A DNA stretch of 64,000 bases from Lysinibacillus_B sp042920265 (GTDB taxonomy: Bacteria > Bacillota > Bacilli > Bacillales_A > Planococcaceae). The position numbers and the translations under genes were made by a program. Positions 1 to 8,588 of this stretch are shown piece after piece. The stretch's first letter is position 1, and every line of letters starts with the position of its first letter. The notes under the pieces are model-generated. The model was not told where the DNA came from. It made no database searches and was given only the letters and a program-made list of their open reading frames with translations. Where the stretch lies: the NCBI RefSeq assembly GCF_042920265.1, contig NZ_JBDQZI010000006.1, positions 146,516-210,515 on the forward strand, written 5' to 3'.

Positions 1-406
1 CCAGTTTTTCGATGTGTGCCTGTGCACGGCCGTTATACGATTTAATCGAGAATGTAGAGAAGTGTGGTGCTAACACAATCGATACAGCCTCTTTAATGCC
101 TTCATTCACCATTGCTTCGATTGCATCTTCTACGAATGGTTCAATATGTTTTAAACCGATAAATACTTTGTACTCTACTTCATCCTGTACTTCATTTAAA
201 CGTGCACCAAGTGCTTCTGCTTGCGCAACTGTCATTTTAGCAAGCGGTGAAATCCCACCAATCGCACGGTAACGTTCTGTTAAGTCATCGATATGCTCTT
301 GAGATGGCTTACGACCACGACGAATATGTGTATAATAACGCTCGATATCTTCTTCTTTGTATGGCGTTCCGTATGCCATTACTAATAAACCGCGTACTGG
401 TTTCAT
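1..406 (-). CDS. hemH: Coproporphyrin/proto ferrochelatase, N-terminal part (runs off window)
   Basis: The N-terminal ~135 residues of a ferrochelatase are encoded on the minus strand; the rest lies beyond base 1. The protein opens MKPVRGLLVMAYGTPYKEED, matching the family N-terminus (GLLVMAYGTP), followed by the YYTHIRRGRKP and RYRAIGGISPL stretches. In Bacillales this enzyme inserts iron into coproporphyrin III. The ATG at 406 is preceded by GAGGTGAT at good spacing. It lies downstream of hemE with a 151 bp gap, as in the hemEH(Y) operon of B. subtilis. The family call is firm; only completeness is limited. Confidence 0.93.
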   Translation of the reverse strand, partial: MKPVRGLLVMAYGTPYKEEDIERYYTHIRRGRKPSQEHIDDLTERYRAIGGISPLAKMTVAQAEALGARLNEVQDEVEYKVFIGLKHIEPFVEDAIEAMVNEGIKEAVSIVLAPHFSTFSIKSYNGRAQAHIEKL

Positions 407-557
407 GAAAGAATCACCTCTGGAATTTTATAAATGTCTTATGTAATCGCACAGTTACACAAGCCCGCCGCATTCGGAAGACATGGTAGCCTAGACTTAT
501 GTTAATGTCCTGCGAAAACTTAATCACTAGTATTATTACCTAGTACTTAAATTTACC

Positions 558-1607
558 TTATTTCTTTGCCTTCGCTTCACGACTGTATTCATGAATGAAT
601 GTTGTTAAACGTTTCAATACAGCTGGATCCACCTCTGGGAAAACGCCGTGTCCTAGGTTAAAGATGTGACCACCCTCGTGCGCAATACCTTGGTCAATAA
701 TATCTTTTGCACGTGCTTCTATGACGTTCCAATCTGCTAATAATAACGTTGGATCTAAGTTCCCCTGCACTGCCTTCGTTACACCGCGTGCCTCTGCCTC
801 GCGGATTGGTAAACGCCAATCAAGACCTACTACATCAATCGGTAGCTCATGCCATTCATTCACTAAATGAGAAGCACCTACACCAAATTGAATTAATGGC
901 ACATTTAATTGTCGTAGCTCGCCAAAAATACGTGTCATGACCGGTTTAATAAATACACGGTAATCTTCTACATTCAATGCACCAACCCAAGAATCAAAAA
1001 TCTGAATCGCTTTTGCCCCAGCTGCTACTTGCGCTGTAATATCTGCAATAATCATGTCCCCAAGCTTGTCCATTAATGCAAACCAAGCTTGCGGTTGTGA
1101 AACCATAAATGATTTTGTTTTTGCATAGTTACGAGAAGGTCCGCCTTCGATCATATACGACGCTAATGTAAATGGTGCACCACCAAAACCGATTAACGGT
1201 ACGTTTAACTGCTCTTCCGTTAATATTTTAATCGTCTCTAATACATATGGTGTATGCTCTTTTGCATTGAATTCTCCCAATTTTTCAACATCTGCTGCTG
1301 AACGAATGGGATTAGAAATAACAGGACCTACGCCTGCTTTAATCTTCACATCGATACCCATACCTGGTAACGGCGTCACGATGTCTTTATAAAGAATTGC
1401 TGCATCTACATCATATTGCTCAACTGGAAGACGTGTTACATATGCACATAGTTCTGGTTGCATTGTAATTTCTTCTAGTGAATATTTTTCTTTAATTTCA
1501 CGATATTCGGGTTGTGAACGACCTGCCTGACGCATGTACCATACAGGCGTATAGTCTGTTTTCTCGCCACGTGCTGCACGTAACAATGTATCGTTAATTG
1601 TTCTCAT
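558..1607 (-). CDS. hemE: Uroporphyrinogen decarboxylase
   Basis: This 349-residue protein decarboxylates uroporphyrinogen III to coproporphyrinogen III in the cytoplasm. Both family signatures are visible: PVWYMRQAGRSQPEYR at residues 21-36 and GFGGAPFTLASYMIEG at 140-155; length is normal for the family. It is the first gene of a haem operon with hemH downstream. Upstream lies a 205 bp region shared with the divergent hmoB, so haem synthesis and haem breakdown genes sit back to back. Confidence 0.97.
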   Translation of the reverse strand: MRTINDTLLRAARGEKTDYTPVWYMRQAGRSQPEYREIKEKYSLEEITMQPELCAYVTRLPVEQYDVDAAILYKDIVTPLPGMGIDVKIKAGVGPVISNPIRSAADVEKLGEFNAKEHTPYVLETIKILTEEQLNVPLIGFGGAPFTLASYMIEGGPSRNYAKTKSFMVSQPQAWFALMDKLGDMIIADITAQVAAGAKAIQIFDSWVGALNVEDYRVFIKPVMTRIFGELRQLNVPLIQFGVGASHLVNEWHELPIDVVGLDWRLPIREAEARGVTKAVQGNLDPTLLLADWNVIEARAKDIIDQGIAHEGGHIFNLGHGVFPEVDPAVLKRLTTFIHEYSREAKAKK

Positions 1608-1812
1608 GAAACGAATACCTTCCCCTCAAATAGTTATTATTTTTTATCTGTAACACTCTTAATATCCGTTATCAATATAAACTGTTCCTTAGCTATTGTA
1701 TAGTTTTATGCCCTAAATGTCATAAAATTGTTCTTTAATCGATGCTCGACTTTGACAAATACGTTTCAATCGCTTTTTAATGGAAATAACTATTGATTAA
1801 AGGGGGATGAAC

Positions 1813-2322
1813 ATGAATTTTTATTTAACATCGGGGACGCCGGAGTTTATGGAACGTTTACTCACAAAATATGCAAAGGAAAAGATGATTTTATTACACG
1901 GACAAGGCAACTCTGTCGTCATGCACGAATCCGAAAAAAAATCCGTTTTCGCAACACCACGCCGTTTTGAAGTAATCGACGGAGCAGGTCACTTTGAGCA
2001 ACGCGGCTTTGTCGCCATGCAAAATGTACCTGTCATGGAGGAATCGCGCCCACTTTTTGAAGAACGCATCATCAAGGCCATCGCTCACCTAAAACAAGAT
2101 ACATCGTGCATCGCCTACCGCGTATTACGTCCTATCAAAGCAGAAACCTATGTTGTTGTCACACAATGGGCAGGGCCTGCGTCATTTGAAGTATGGACAA
2201 AATCCAACGTCTTTCATGCGGAACTAGCACAGCTACTCGATTCATCCAGCTCGCCCACCCAAACTTTCTTTACTTCTAAAACGTATACGACAACCTTTAC
2301 TGCACCGCAACTTGAACAATAA
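1813..2322 (+). CDS. hmoB: HmoB-like haem-degrading monooxygenase
   Basis: A ~169-residue antibiotic-biosynthesis-monooxygenase (ABM) fold protein that resembles B. subtilis HmoB (YhgC), with the C-terminal ABM half ending in the WAGPASFEVWTKSNVF stretch. HmoB-type enzymes open the haem ring and release iron. Two in-frame ATGs exist at 1807 and 1813; the GGGGG ribosome site at 1802-1806 directly abuts the first, so 1813 is preferred. It is divergent from hemE, as yhgC lies near the hem operon in B. subtilis. Confidence 0.8.
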   Translation: MNFYLTSGTPEFMERLLTKYAKEKMILLHGQGNSVVMHESEKKSVFATPRRFEVIDGAGHFEQRGFVAMQNVPVMEESRPLFEERIIKAIAHLKQDTSCIAYRVLRPIKAETYVVVTQWAGPASFEVWTKSNVFHAELAQLLDSSSSPTQTFFTSKTYTTTFTAPQLEQ

Positions 2323-2409
2323 GGGGCTATCCAATTATGGATAGCCCTCAGACAATCACTTTCATCCCGTAGCAAAGAGCGCGTCTTAAAGGGCATTTTC
2401 AGACGCGCC
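2323..2409. terminator. Hairpins between convergent hmoB and ecsB
   Basis: Two stems lie between the convergent genes: GGGCTATCC (2324-2332) with GGATAGCCC (2339-2347), and GCGCGTCT (2379-2386) with AGACGCGC (2401-2408). The second overlaps the last ecsB codons. Neither has a strong U tract, so termination strength is uncertain. Confidence 0.45.
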
Positions 2410-3579
2410 CTTCGTTAATCGTAACGTTAATTCACTTACCACGAGAATAATAAGTGGGATAAAGAGAAATAGTGGCTGCGTCATGCCACAAATCGTTACA
2501 ATGATTGCTTGAATAACCATAAAGAAGCGTAGTAATGTTTCAACCGCATAGCCACGTTGCTTGAACGGTACAGGATATAACATATCCATTCGAAACTCCC
2601 CTGATGATAACAGGGCATATTTTAATTGAAGTGTTGTGGCAAACGATAAAGCCCCTACTACAATCCAAGTCACAACAGGAATATCGACAAATACTACGAT
2701 GACCGCTGAAATAACAGTTAAACGTAACCATAAATAAAAATAATCATCCGTTCGAACGAATGTACGGAATACTAAATAATGTTGTGTTTTTTCCTTCTTA
2801 AATGGAATCCATGCGTACACAAAATCCAGCCATGCTCGGCGGCGAATCGAGCCTCGTAAATGTGGTACATCCGTAAAGTAATTGGCAAAGCGATAAAAGC
2901 GCATCATGCGATTTTGTTCTAACTTTACAAAGTGTTCATAAGGTACAGGTTCATCGGCTACACGTTTTATTAAAAATACATGATAGGTAGTGACGATAAC
3001 CAAAAGAATGACACCTAGCACCAATCCACTTGTTAAGATGCTATGAATGATTAAAATCGACATGATCATACGTGCAATGCGGTCAATCCATATCAATTGT
3101 CCACGATTACTATAGCGATAATTAAATTCCATTTGCACATTCAAATATTTCAACAGGATAATGACAAAAAGACCTATCCAAATTTGACTTACTGGTAGCG
3201 CTGTCACCGTATTTAATAGTGGAATCGCTACAATATAAGTCGCTATAGAAAGCAACAATTGCGATATAAATGTCCAGTTTAGCGCTTTTTTAAAATAAAT
3301 TGGCATTTTCGTCTCAAGTGGCAATAAATACACTTGATCCGGCTCACGAATAAGAGTTGTCGGGGCACTAAACGCTAAAATGACACCTACAAGAACGGCG
3401 ACAAGCCATTCAGCTGGAAAATCATTTGGTGCTACTTTTAACCATTCACTATATTGATAACCACCTGCTCCGACGACAAATACAAGGACAATCGCTATAT
3501 GTCCCGTAAAAACGAAGCGCATATATTTTTGTACTTCACCTATATAATGGAGAAATCGCTTTGACCAAATATTTTGCAT
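2386..3579 (-). CDS. ecsB: ABC transporter permease EcsB
   Basis: A ~397-residue polytopic membrane protein resembling EcsB, the permease partner of EcsA. Ecs is needed for normal protein secretion, competence and, in B. subtilis, RasP-dependent intramembrane proteolysis. Many hydrophobic segments are visible, for example around residues 26-45 and 60-75. An upstream GTG (3588) overlaps ecsA, but ATG 3579 has GGGTGA at 5 nt spacing and is preferred. It follows ecsA by one base, so the two are translationally coupled. No ecsC follows. Confidence 0.88.
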   Translation of the reverse strand: MQNIWSKRFLHYIGEVQKYMRFVFTGHIAIVLVFVVGAGGYQYSEWLKVAPNDFPAEWLVAVLVGVILAFSAPTTLIREPDQVYLLPLETKMPIYFKKALNWTFISQLLLSIATYIVAIPLLNTVTALPVSQIWIGLFVIILLKYLNVQMEFNYRYSNRGQLIWIDRIARMIMSILIIHSILTSGLVLGVILLVIVTTYHVFLIKRVADEPVPYEHFVKLEQNRMMRFYRFANYFTDVPHLRGSIRRRAWLDFVYAWIPFKKEKTQHYLVFRTFVRTDDYFYLWLRLTVISAVIVVFVDIPVVTWIVVGALSFATTLQLKYALLSSGEFRMDMLYPVPFKQRGYAVETLLRFFMVIQAIIVTICGMTQPLFLFIPLIILVVSELTLRLTKGASENAL

Positions 3580-3580
3580 G

Positions 3581-4321
3581 CTATTCACCCGCTTGTTCCT
3601 TCGTCATCGCAATGTACAAATCATCGAGTGTTGCATGTGGCATACGAAACGCACGGCGCAGGTCATCCATCGTTCCTTGTGCACGCACACGCCCTTCATG
3701 TAGCAAAATAATGCGATCACAATACCTTTCTGCTGTCGATAAAATATGCGTTGACATTAAAATGGAAGCACCTTCTCGTTTTTTCATATCCATTTGTTCT
3801 AACAATGATTGGATGCCCAGTGGATCAAGTCCAACAAATGGTTCGTCGATAATATACAAACTTGGATTCACTAAAAATGCACTCATAATCATTACTTTTT
3901 GACGCATTCCTTTAGAGAAATGTGATGGGAACCAATTCAGGCGTTTTTCCATTCGGAACTCTTTTAATAGTTTGTCAGACCGTTCTGCTAATGTTTTTTC
4001 ATCAATCCCATAAGCCATCGCAGTTAAAGCTAAATGTTCTTTTAATGTTAACTCTTCATATAAAACAGGCGTCTCTGGAATGTATGAAAAGCTAGAACGG
4101 TATGTGTCCATATTTTCCTTTAACGTCACGCCATTTAAACGAATTTCGCCTTCACGCGGTAGCAGCGTGCCAATAATATGCTTAATCGTCGTACTTTTGC
4201 CAGCACCGTTTAACCCGATTAGCCCAACAAGCTCGCCTTTTTCAATCGTAAATGATAAATCTTTAATGACAGGCTTTCTCGTATAGCCACCTGACACATT
4301 AGATACTTGTAAAATCGTCAT
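3581..4321 (-). CDS. ecsA: ABC transporter ATP-binding protein EcsA
   Basis: This 246-residue ATPase has Walker A GLNGAGKST near residues 36-44, an SKGMRQK signature loop and Walker B LYIIDEPFVGLDP. Length equals B. subtilis EcsA (247). The start is the ATG at 4321 behind AGGAGTGAC; an upstream in-frame extension to 4405 is not supported by a ribosome site. A repeat copy begins only ~25 bp upstream of this start, so the promoter must lie inside the repeat or have been displaced by it. Confidence 0.93.
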   Translation of the reverse strand: MTILQVSNVSGGYTRKPVIKDLSFTIEKGELVGLIGLNGAGKSTTIKHIIGTLLPREGEIRLNGVTLKENMDTYRSSFSYIPETPVLYEELTLKEHLALTAMAYGIDEKTLAERSDKLLKEFRMEKRLNWFPSHFSKGMRQKVMIMSAFLVNPSLYIIDEPFVGLDPLGIQSLLEQMDMKKREGASILMSTHILSTAERYCDRIILLHEGRVRAQGTMDDLRRAFRMPHATLDDLYIAMTKEQAGE

Positions 4322-4345
4322 AATGTCACTCCTATTCTTGTCCTC

Positions 4346-4894
4346 ATAACGAGCAAATCCCCAAACATATATTACCAGCTGAGTAACCGTTGCTTTCCGC
4401 TCCATTCGGCTCGCTTTCCACGGGCATGGCTTCAGCCTCCTCGTCGCTCGTACCTCGCTCCTGCGGGGTCTTCAGCTCATGCTATTCCCGTAGGAGTCTC
4501 GCCGATTCCGCTTCAATCAACTGGCAAGTCATTTTTGATCACGTTTTTGCTAAAAAAACACGCTGCTATACAGGAAATACTTTAATAATCAACACACCTG
4601 GAATATAATAATTGGTTGCTAAAAATAAAGAAAGATTCTCATTCATTACGGTAGAGGCTAGGCAATTATACTTGCAAATAGAAAGAAATTGATTTCTTTT
4701 AAAGAAGAAAAATGTTTTTCTAGCATATCGAGAAGTATTTACTGTTGCCATAGCCACAGGAGCCGGAACAGGAGATCCAAACAGGCCGCGCCTGTTTTAG
4801 CTCCTGTGTAGGCTGTGGCAAAGCGCGGAGGCTATGATACATGTCTTTTACTATTTAACTGGTATTTTTAGGATGTATTTTTACTCATTTAGAG
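4346..4894. repeat. Long intergenic repeat, family A copy 1
   Basis: A ~549 bp element almost identical in layout to 10195-10758, same orientation. It opens with ATAACGAGCAAAT, contains a GC-rich block (about 4390-4525: CTTTCCACGGGCATGGCTTC ... CGTAGGAGTCTCGCCGATTC), then an AT-rich middle, and ends in a nested hairpin: GCCACAG/CTGTGGC (4753-4759/4813-4819), ACAGGAG/CTCCTGT (4768-4774/4801-4807), AAACAGGC/GCCTGTTT (4779-4786/4790-4797). Open frames inside it are repeat artefacts, since they recur at copy 2 and have no ribosome site. Confidence 0.85.
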
Positions 4895-4980
4895 CTTGTC
4901 CTTAGTTTATCAAAAAGTTGGAAAACATTCAGTGTACATATGTTAAAATAGATGAAAATAGATGGAAAGGATGTTTTGAA

Positions 4981-5394
4981 ATGAGCGATTGCCTATTTTG
5001 TAAAATTATCAATGGAGACATTCCAAGTTCGAAAGTATACGAGGACGAGCACGTATACGCATTTATGGACATTATGCCTTTAACGAAGGGCCATACGCTA
5101 CTTATTCCAAAAACACATTGCCAAGACTTGTTTGAAATGCCACAAGACGTGGCCGCTAACCTTTACAAAGCAGCACCAAAAGTAGCCAATGCCATCAAGC
5201 AAGCATTCAATCCAGTTGGACTAAATACAGTCAATAATAACGGTGCCGCAGCTGGTCAAACTGTATTCCACTACCATTTACACTTAATCCCTCGTTACGA
5301 CGAAACAGATGGATTACACTTACAATGGCATACAAAAAAATTCGAAATAAACGAATTAGCAAACTTTGCACAAGCTATTCAAGCAAATCTTTAA
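4981..5394 (+). CDS. hit: HIT-family nucleotide hydrolase/transferase
   Basis: A 137-residue protein with the histidine triad HYHLHL near the C-terminus and an N-terminal CLFCKI motif typical of Hit/HINT proteins that hydrolyse nucleotide phosphoramidates or dinucleotides. The ATG at 4981 follows GGAAAGGATG. It is divergent from ecsA, the same arrangement as hit-ecsA in B. subtilis, but here a 549 bp repeat separates them. Confidence 0.95.
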   Translation: MSDCLFCKIINGDIPSSKVYEDEHVYAFMDIMPLTKGHTLLIPKTHCQDLFEMPQDVAANLYKAAPKVANAIKQAFNPVGLNTVNNNGAAAGQTVFHYHLHLIPRYDETDGLHLQWHTKKFEINELANFAQAIQANL

Positions 5395-5403
5395 GCGAAC
5401 ACT

Positions 5404-5446
5404 ACACGTAGATTACAGGAAAAATAAAGTGGATCTACGTGTTTTC
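5404..5446 (+). terminator. hit terminator
   Basis: ACACGTAGAT (5404-5413) pairs with ATCTACGTGT (5433-5442), followed by TTTT. Confidence 0.7.
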
Positions 5447-5585
5447 ACTACAAATTTTACCGAAGTAGTTAAGTTAAGCCTATTATTTTAGCTATTTTCA
5501 GAAAAAATAGCTAGAGTCATTGATTTTTCAGCAATTCAGACGTAAAATTCAGTATAAGTTTTCGCTAATGGCAATGAGTGCACAT

Positions 5586-5630
5586 TAGGAGAACAAAAGA
5601 TTAGAAAGTTTAGAGGAGACGAGAAAAATG
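5586..5630 (+). promoter_or_regulatory. Possible TRAP-binding triplets over trpP ribosome site
   Basis: Just before and overlapping the trpP ribosome site are UAG/GAG triplets at 5586, 5589, 5602, 5611, 5616 and 5621; the last three are spaced by exactly 2 nt. In B. subtilis trpP translation is blocked by TRAP bound to such triplets over the same region. Support is limited because GAG is part of any Shine-Dalgarno and it is unknown whether this genome encodes TRAP. Confidence 0.35.
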
Positions 5631-6161
5631 AATACGAAGAACTTAGTTTTAATGGCGCTTTTAGTCGGTGTAGGTGCAGCACTTTATGTTATAACACCTG
5701 GATTAGTACAAGGGATGAAGCCTGACTTCATGTTAACGATGATGTTTATTGGCATTTTACTATTCCCCTCTGTAAAAGAAACATTCTTATTATCTATAAC
5801 GACTGGTGTTTTATCAGGATTGTTTACAACATTCCCTGGTGGCTTTATTCCGAACATAGTTGATAAAGCGATTACGGGCTTTGCATTTTTAATTGTGTTA
5901 TTAATTATTAAAAAGTTAGCAAGCAGTATGTTTGTATCAGCTATTTTAGTTGGACTAGGAACGGTATTATCAGGAGTAGTTTTCTTATCGGTAGCATTAT
6001 TTGTTATCGGCTCAGATGTAGGTGCTACATTCGCTGTATTATTTGCTGGGGTTGTATTACCTGCTATCGCATTTAACGTAGTAGCTTTCCTGATTATTTA
6101 TCCTATCGTAACAAATCTAGTAAAGCGCTCACGATTCAAAACTTCAGTATCTCAAGCTTAA
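5628..6161 (+). CDS. trpP: Tryptophan transporter TrpP family
   Basis: A 177-residue very hydrophobic protein with about five to six membrane segments (starting near residues 6-25, 36-50, 60-75, 85-100, 105-130, 138-165). Length and the segment FPGGFIPNIVDK match the TrpP (YhaG) tryptophan uptake family. Its place between hit and yhaH/hpr matches B. subtilis synteny. Start ATG 5628 follows AGAGGAGACGAG. Confidence 0.82.
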   Translation: MNTKNLVLMALLVGVGAALYVITPGLVQGMKPDFMLTMMFIGILLFPSVKETFLLSITTGVLSGLFTTFPGGFIPNIVDKAITGFAFLIVLLIIKKLASSMFVSAILVGLGTVLSGVVFLSVALFVIGSDVGATFAVLFAGVVLPAIAFNVVAFLIIYPIVTNLVKRSRFKTSVSQA

Positions 6162-6169
6162 GCTGAAAA

Positions 6170-6199
6170 AGGAGCTGCGAATTTCGTAGCTTCTTTTTA
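6170..6199 (+). terminator. trpP terminator
   Basis: AGGAGCTGCG pairs (with G-U pairs) with CGTAGCTTCT, followed by TTTTTATTT. Confidence 0.7.
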
Positions 6200-6231
6200 T
6201 TTAAAGATAAGAAAATATAAACTTTTTTTAA

Positions 6232-6358
6232 TTGGAAGCGTGTCTAGCTCCAGCGCCCAGCCCCTCGTGACGTTTCGAAAGTCTCTTCGTGTGCAAGCAC
6301 ACTGTGAGCCTATCTCCAACGCATGTCGGGGCTAGAGTGGACGCTTGCGCTTTTCTTA
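6232..6358. repeat. Dispersed intergenic repeat, family C
   Basis: The block from GGAAGCGTGTCTAGCTCCAG through GTCGGGGCTAG...CGCTTGCGCTTTTCTTA is the layout of a widespread Bacillaceae intergenic repeat: CTAGCTCCAGCGCC near the left end, an inverted GGGGCTAG near the right, and an AAGCGCAAGCG-type terminal stem. Only this copy is seen in the window. Confidence 0.6.
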
Positions 6359-6465
6359 TGTTATTTTTTGTTTCATGTTTTAATTAAGAATACGAGTGGG
6401 AAATCTACTTGTATGTGTATAAAATCTTCTATCATTATCTATGTTATGTTAAAGGGGTTGGCAAA

Positions 6466-6828
6466 ATGAAGGCAAAAACATTTTTCACAGGATTAGGCGT
6501 CGGACTTGTTACAGGTATGGTAGCAACAATTATAACAGCTCCTCAGGCTGGTAAACAATTACGCTCTACTATTATACGTAATGCTACAACATTCAAAGAT
6601 CAACTGATTGATGTAAAAAATGAAACAAGTAATGTAAAACAATCTATCATTACTTTTACAGAAGAAACGAAAAATAATATGCCTAAAATAATAAATGATT
6701 TAAAAGAGACGATTGTAACGTTTAAAAACGAGATCGAACCTGAAACAGAAAAGCTAAAACAAGAAATCGAAAATTTACAGAATTCCATTAACGAAATCGA
6801 GAAAAATATTCCTCAACCTAGAAAATAA
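6466..6828 (+). CDS. yhaH: YtxH-domain protein YhaH
   Basis: A 120-residue protein with an N-terminal glycine-rich membrane segment (FFTGLGVGLVTGMVATIITA), then APQAGKQLR and a long charged helical C-terminus with probable coiled coil (residues ~40-115). This is the YtxH family pattern; B. subtilis YhaH has the same length and neighbours trpP and hpr. Start ATG 6466 follows AAAGGGG; the longer frame from 6409 lacks a ribosome site. Confidence 0.8.
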   Translation: MKAKTFFTGLGVGLVTGMVATIITAPQAGKQLRSTIIRNATTFKDQLIDVKNETSNVKQSIITFTEETKNNMPKIINDLKETIVTFKNEIEPETEKLKQEIENLQNSINEIEKNIPQPRK

Positions 6829-7024
6829 AGAATAATATACACTACGACACGAATATATCAAAAGTCCTATAAAAAGGGCTCGCTTTTTGTGTTTTTCACT
6901 AGTTTTTATCCAAAAACTTGTAATTTTAAATCACATTTCAATTATTTAATTTTTCCAACTTTAAACTTTTTTCTTTTACTGCTATAATATTTTCAAAACG
7001 CTATGAAAGAAGAAGGTGATTGCA

Positions 7025-7579
7025 ATGTCTGAAGGATCATACACAATGAAAGAGGCTATGTTATATAGTCAACGCATTGCTCAGCTATCTAAAGCTCTTT
7101 GGAAAGCTGTCGAAAAAGACTGGCAAACTTGGATTAAACCTTACGACTTAAACATTAATGAACATCATATTTTATGGATTTCATTCCATTTAAAAGGTGC
7201 TTCTATTTCCGATGTTGCAAAGTTTGGTGTAATGCATGTATCAACAGCGTTTAACTTCTCTAAAAAATTAGAAGAACGCGGACTATTAAAGTTTTCAAAA
7301 CGTGATGATGATAAACGAAACACGTATGTAGAACTAACAGGAGCAGGTAATTCATTAATCCTTCGAATGTATGAGCATTATCATGATACACAACATGCGA
7401 TTATCGATGGCTCATTGCCACTAAAAGAATTATACGGACGCTTCCCTGAGTTTTTAGATGTTATGGCGGTCATTCGTAATATTTACGGCGAAGACTTCAT
7501 TGATATTTTTGAGCGTTCATTTGATGACTTTAAAGAAAGTTTAGATCACGCACAGGCGCAAGCTTCCATTACACAATAA
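7025..7579 (+). CDS. hpr: MarR-type transition-state regulator Hpr (ScoC)
   Basis: A 184-residue winged-helix repressor. The stretches LSKALWKAVEKDW, PYDLNINEHHILW and KFGVMHVSTAFNFSKKLEERG are near-identical to B. subtilis Hpr/ScoC, which represses extracellular protease, sporulation and transport genes during growth. ATG 7025 follows GAAGGTGAT; a GTG at 7016 overlaps that ribosome site and is less likely. The C-terminus is shorter than in B. subtilis (203 residues). Confidence 0.95.
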   Translation: MSEGSYTMKEAMLYSQRIAQLSKALWKAVEKDWQTWIKPYDLNINEHHILWISFHLKGASISDVAKFGVMHVSTAFNFSKKLEERGLLKFSKRDDDKRNTYVELTGAGNSLILRMYEHYHDTQHAIIDGSLPLKELYGRFPEFLDVMAVIRNIYGEDFIDIFERSFDDFKESLDHAQAQASITQ

Positions 7580-7584
7580 CCAAG

Positions 7585-7619
7585 AAAAAGGGTGTATAAG
7601 CTACGTACACTCTTTTTAA
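7585..7619 (+). terminator. hpr terminator
   Basis: AAAAAGGGTGTA pairs with TACACTCTTTTT around a short loop, followed by A/T-rich sequence. Confidence 0.7.
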
Positions 7620-7641
7620 TTTTTATTAATGAGGTACATTT

Positions 7642-8208
7642 ATGAACTGTATTAAAACCATTAACATCGAATATGAATATGGAACAACACGGCTTTTTTT
7701 ATTGACTAGCTTAACGTTTGTCATCGTTTTTTGCCTATCTTATGCGCTAACAAGCTTTCGATATAGTAGTCCCCATTCAGATGCCTATTTCTTGCGTTTT
7801 ATGTTCGCCTTCATTCTGCTGTATCCAATGCACAAACTTATTCATTATTTTTCGCTGTTTAATTATCGAAAATCGCTGTCATATGGCTTAAAGATTAAAT
7901 ATACATTTATCCCTATTTTGCATATGCGCATAACAGGAACGATCCCAAAAAATCGTTATCTCTTTACATTAGTTACGCCATTTTTTGTCTTAAATACTTT
8001 TTTTATTTTAGGCGCAATCAAATGGCCTCATTTTTCACATTATTTTTGCTTATCATTAGCATTTCATTGTAGTATTTGTTTACTTGATTTATTGTTTGTA
8101 AAAGATATATGGCGAGCACCTAAAAATGCTATAATCGAGGAAACACCTAAGGGGTATGAAATCTTAATTCCAACATATACGGACGATAGCTCACACTTGT
8201 CTCACTAA
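7642..8208 (+). CDS. DUF3267-like membrane protein
   Basis: A 188-residue protein with about four membrane segments (residues ~20-40, 52-66, 108-128, 136-152). Length and the position of a histidine motif after the second segment suggest the DUF3267 family, which B. subtilis carries next to hpr. Family members usually have a zinc-protease-like HExxH; here the site reads HKLIH (MHKLIHYF), so the catalytic glutamate is replaced by lysine and peptidase activity is unlikely. ATG 7642 follows GAGGTAC. Confidence 0.55.
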   Translation: MNCIKTINIEYEYGTTRLFLLTSLTFVIVFCLSYALTSFRYSSPHSDAYFLRFMFAFILLYPMHKLIHYFSLFNYRKSLSYGLKIKYTFIPILHMRITGTIPKNRYLFTLVTPFFVLNTFFILGAIKWPHFSHYFCLSLAFHCSICLLDLLFVKDIWRAPKNAIIEETPKGYEILIPTYTDDSSHLSH

Positions 8209-8255
8209 TAGGTCATTTGATATTCTGAAAGAAGTGATAGAGGGGAGGAATAGAA

Positions 8256-8441
8256 TTGCTACTCTTAATCGTAGTGCTATTCTCGGTATTTTATTTATTC
8301 CAAATTAATCGCATGACATACGCACTATGTGTACGTCGCGAAATTCCCGAAGAACGACACCCCAAAATTTTCCGCACGATTAATGTGCTCATTACCATTT
8401 TATTAGTATCGTTTTATGTGGAAGTGTTATTTTCAGTATAA
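8256..8441 (+). CDS. Small two-segment membrane protein
   Basis: A 61-residue protein of unknown function with hydrophobic ends (MLLLIVVLFSVFYLF and TINVLITILLVSFYVEVLF) and a charged middle (RREIPEERHPKIFR). The TTG start at 8256 has a strong GGGGAGGAA site. It follows the DUF3267-like gene by 47 bp and ends directly at a terminator, so the two probably form an operon. Confidence 0.7.
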   Translation: MLLLIVVLFSVFYLFQINRMTYALCVRREIPEERHPKIFRTINVLITILLVSFYVEVLFSV

Positions 8442-8476
8442 AAAGCGAAATCCGTTAGACGGATTTCGCTTTTTTA
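8441..8476. terminator. Bidirectional terminator
   Basis: AAAAGCGAAATCCG and CGGATTTCGCTTTTTT form a strong stem with A and T tracts on both sides; it serves the small membrane gene on + and the YjcZ-like gene on -. Confidence 0.9.
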
Positions 8477-8480
8477 TTGA

Positions 8481-8588
8481 TTAATAAAGAAACGCAGCTC
8501 CTACAATAATCAATAAGATAAATAGAACCACGATTAAAGCAAAGCCTGAGCCATAACCGCCACCGTTGCCGTAGCCTCCACCGCTCAT
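8481..8588 (-). CDS. YjcZ-family small sporulation peptide
   Basis: A 35-residue peptide beginning MSGGGYGNGGGYGSGF and continuing into one membrane segment (ALIVVLFILLIIVGAAFLY). The Gly/Tyr-rich head plus single hydrophobic tail is the YjcZ family signature, found in spore formers. ATG 8588 follows GGGAGGTGG. It ends 5 bp from the shared terminator. Confidence 0.85.
   Translation of the reverse strand: MSGGGYGNGGGYGSGFALIVVLFILLIIVGAAFLY

Noticed and set aside
4390..4608. Open frame of ~72 residues rich in Ser in the repeat, also at 10229 (~87 residues)
   Set aside because: Both are readings of the GC-rich core of family A repeats; no ribosome site and same frame only because the DNA is repeated.
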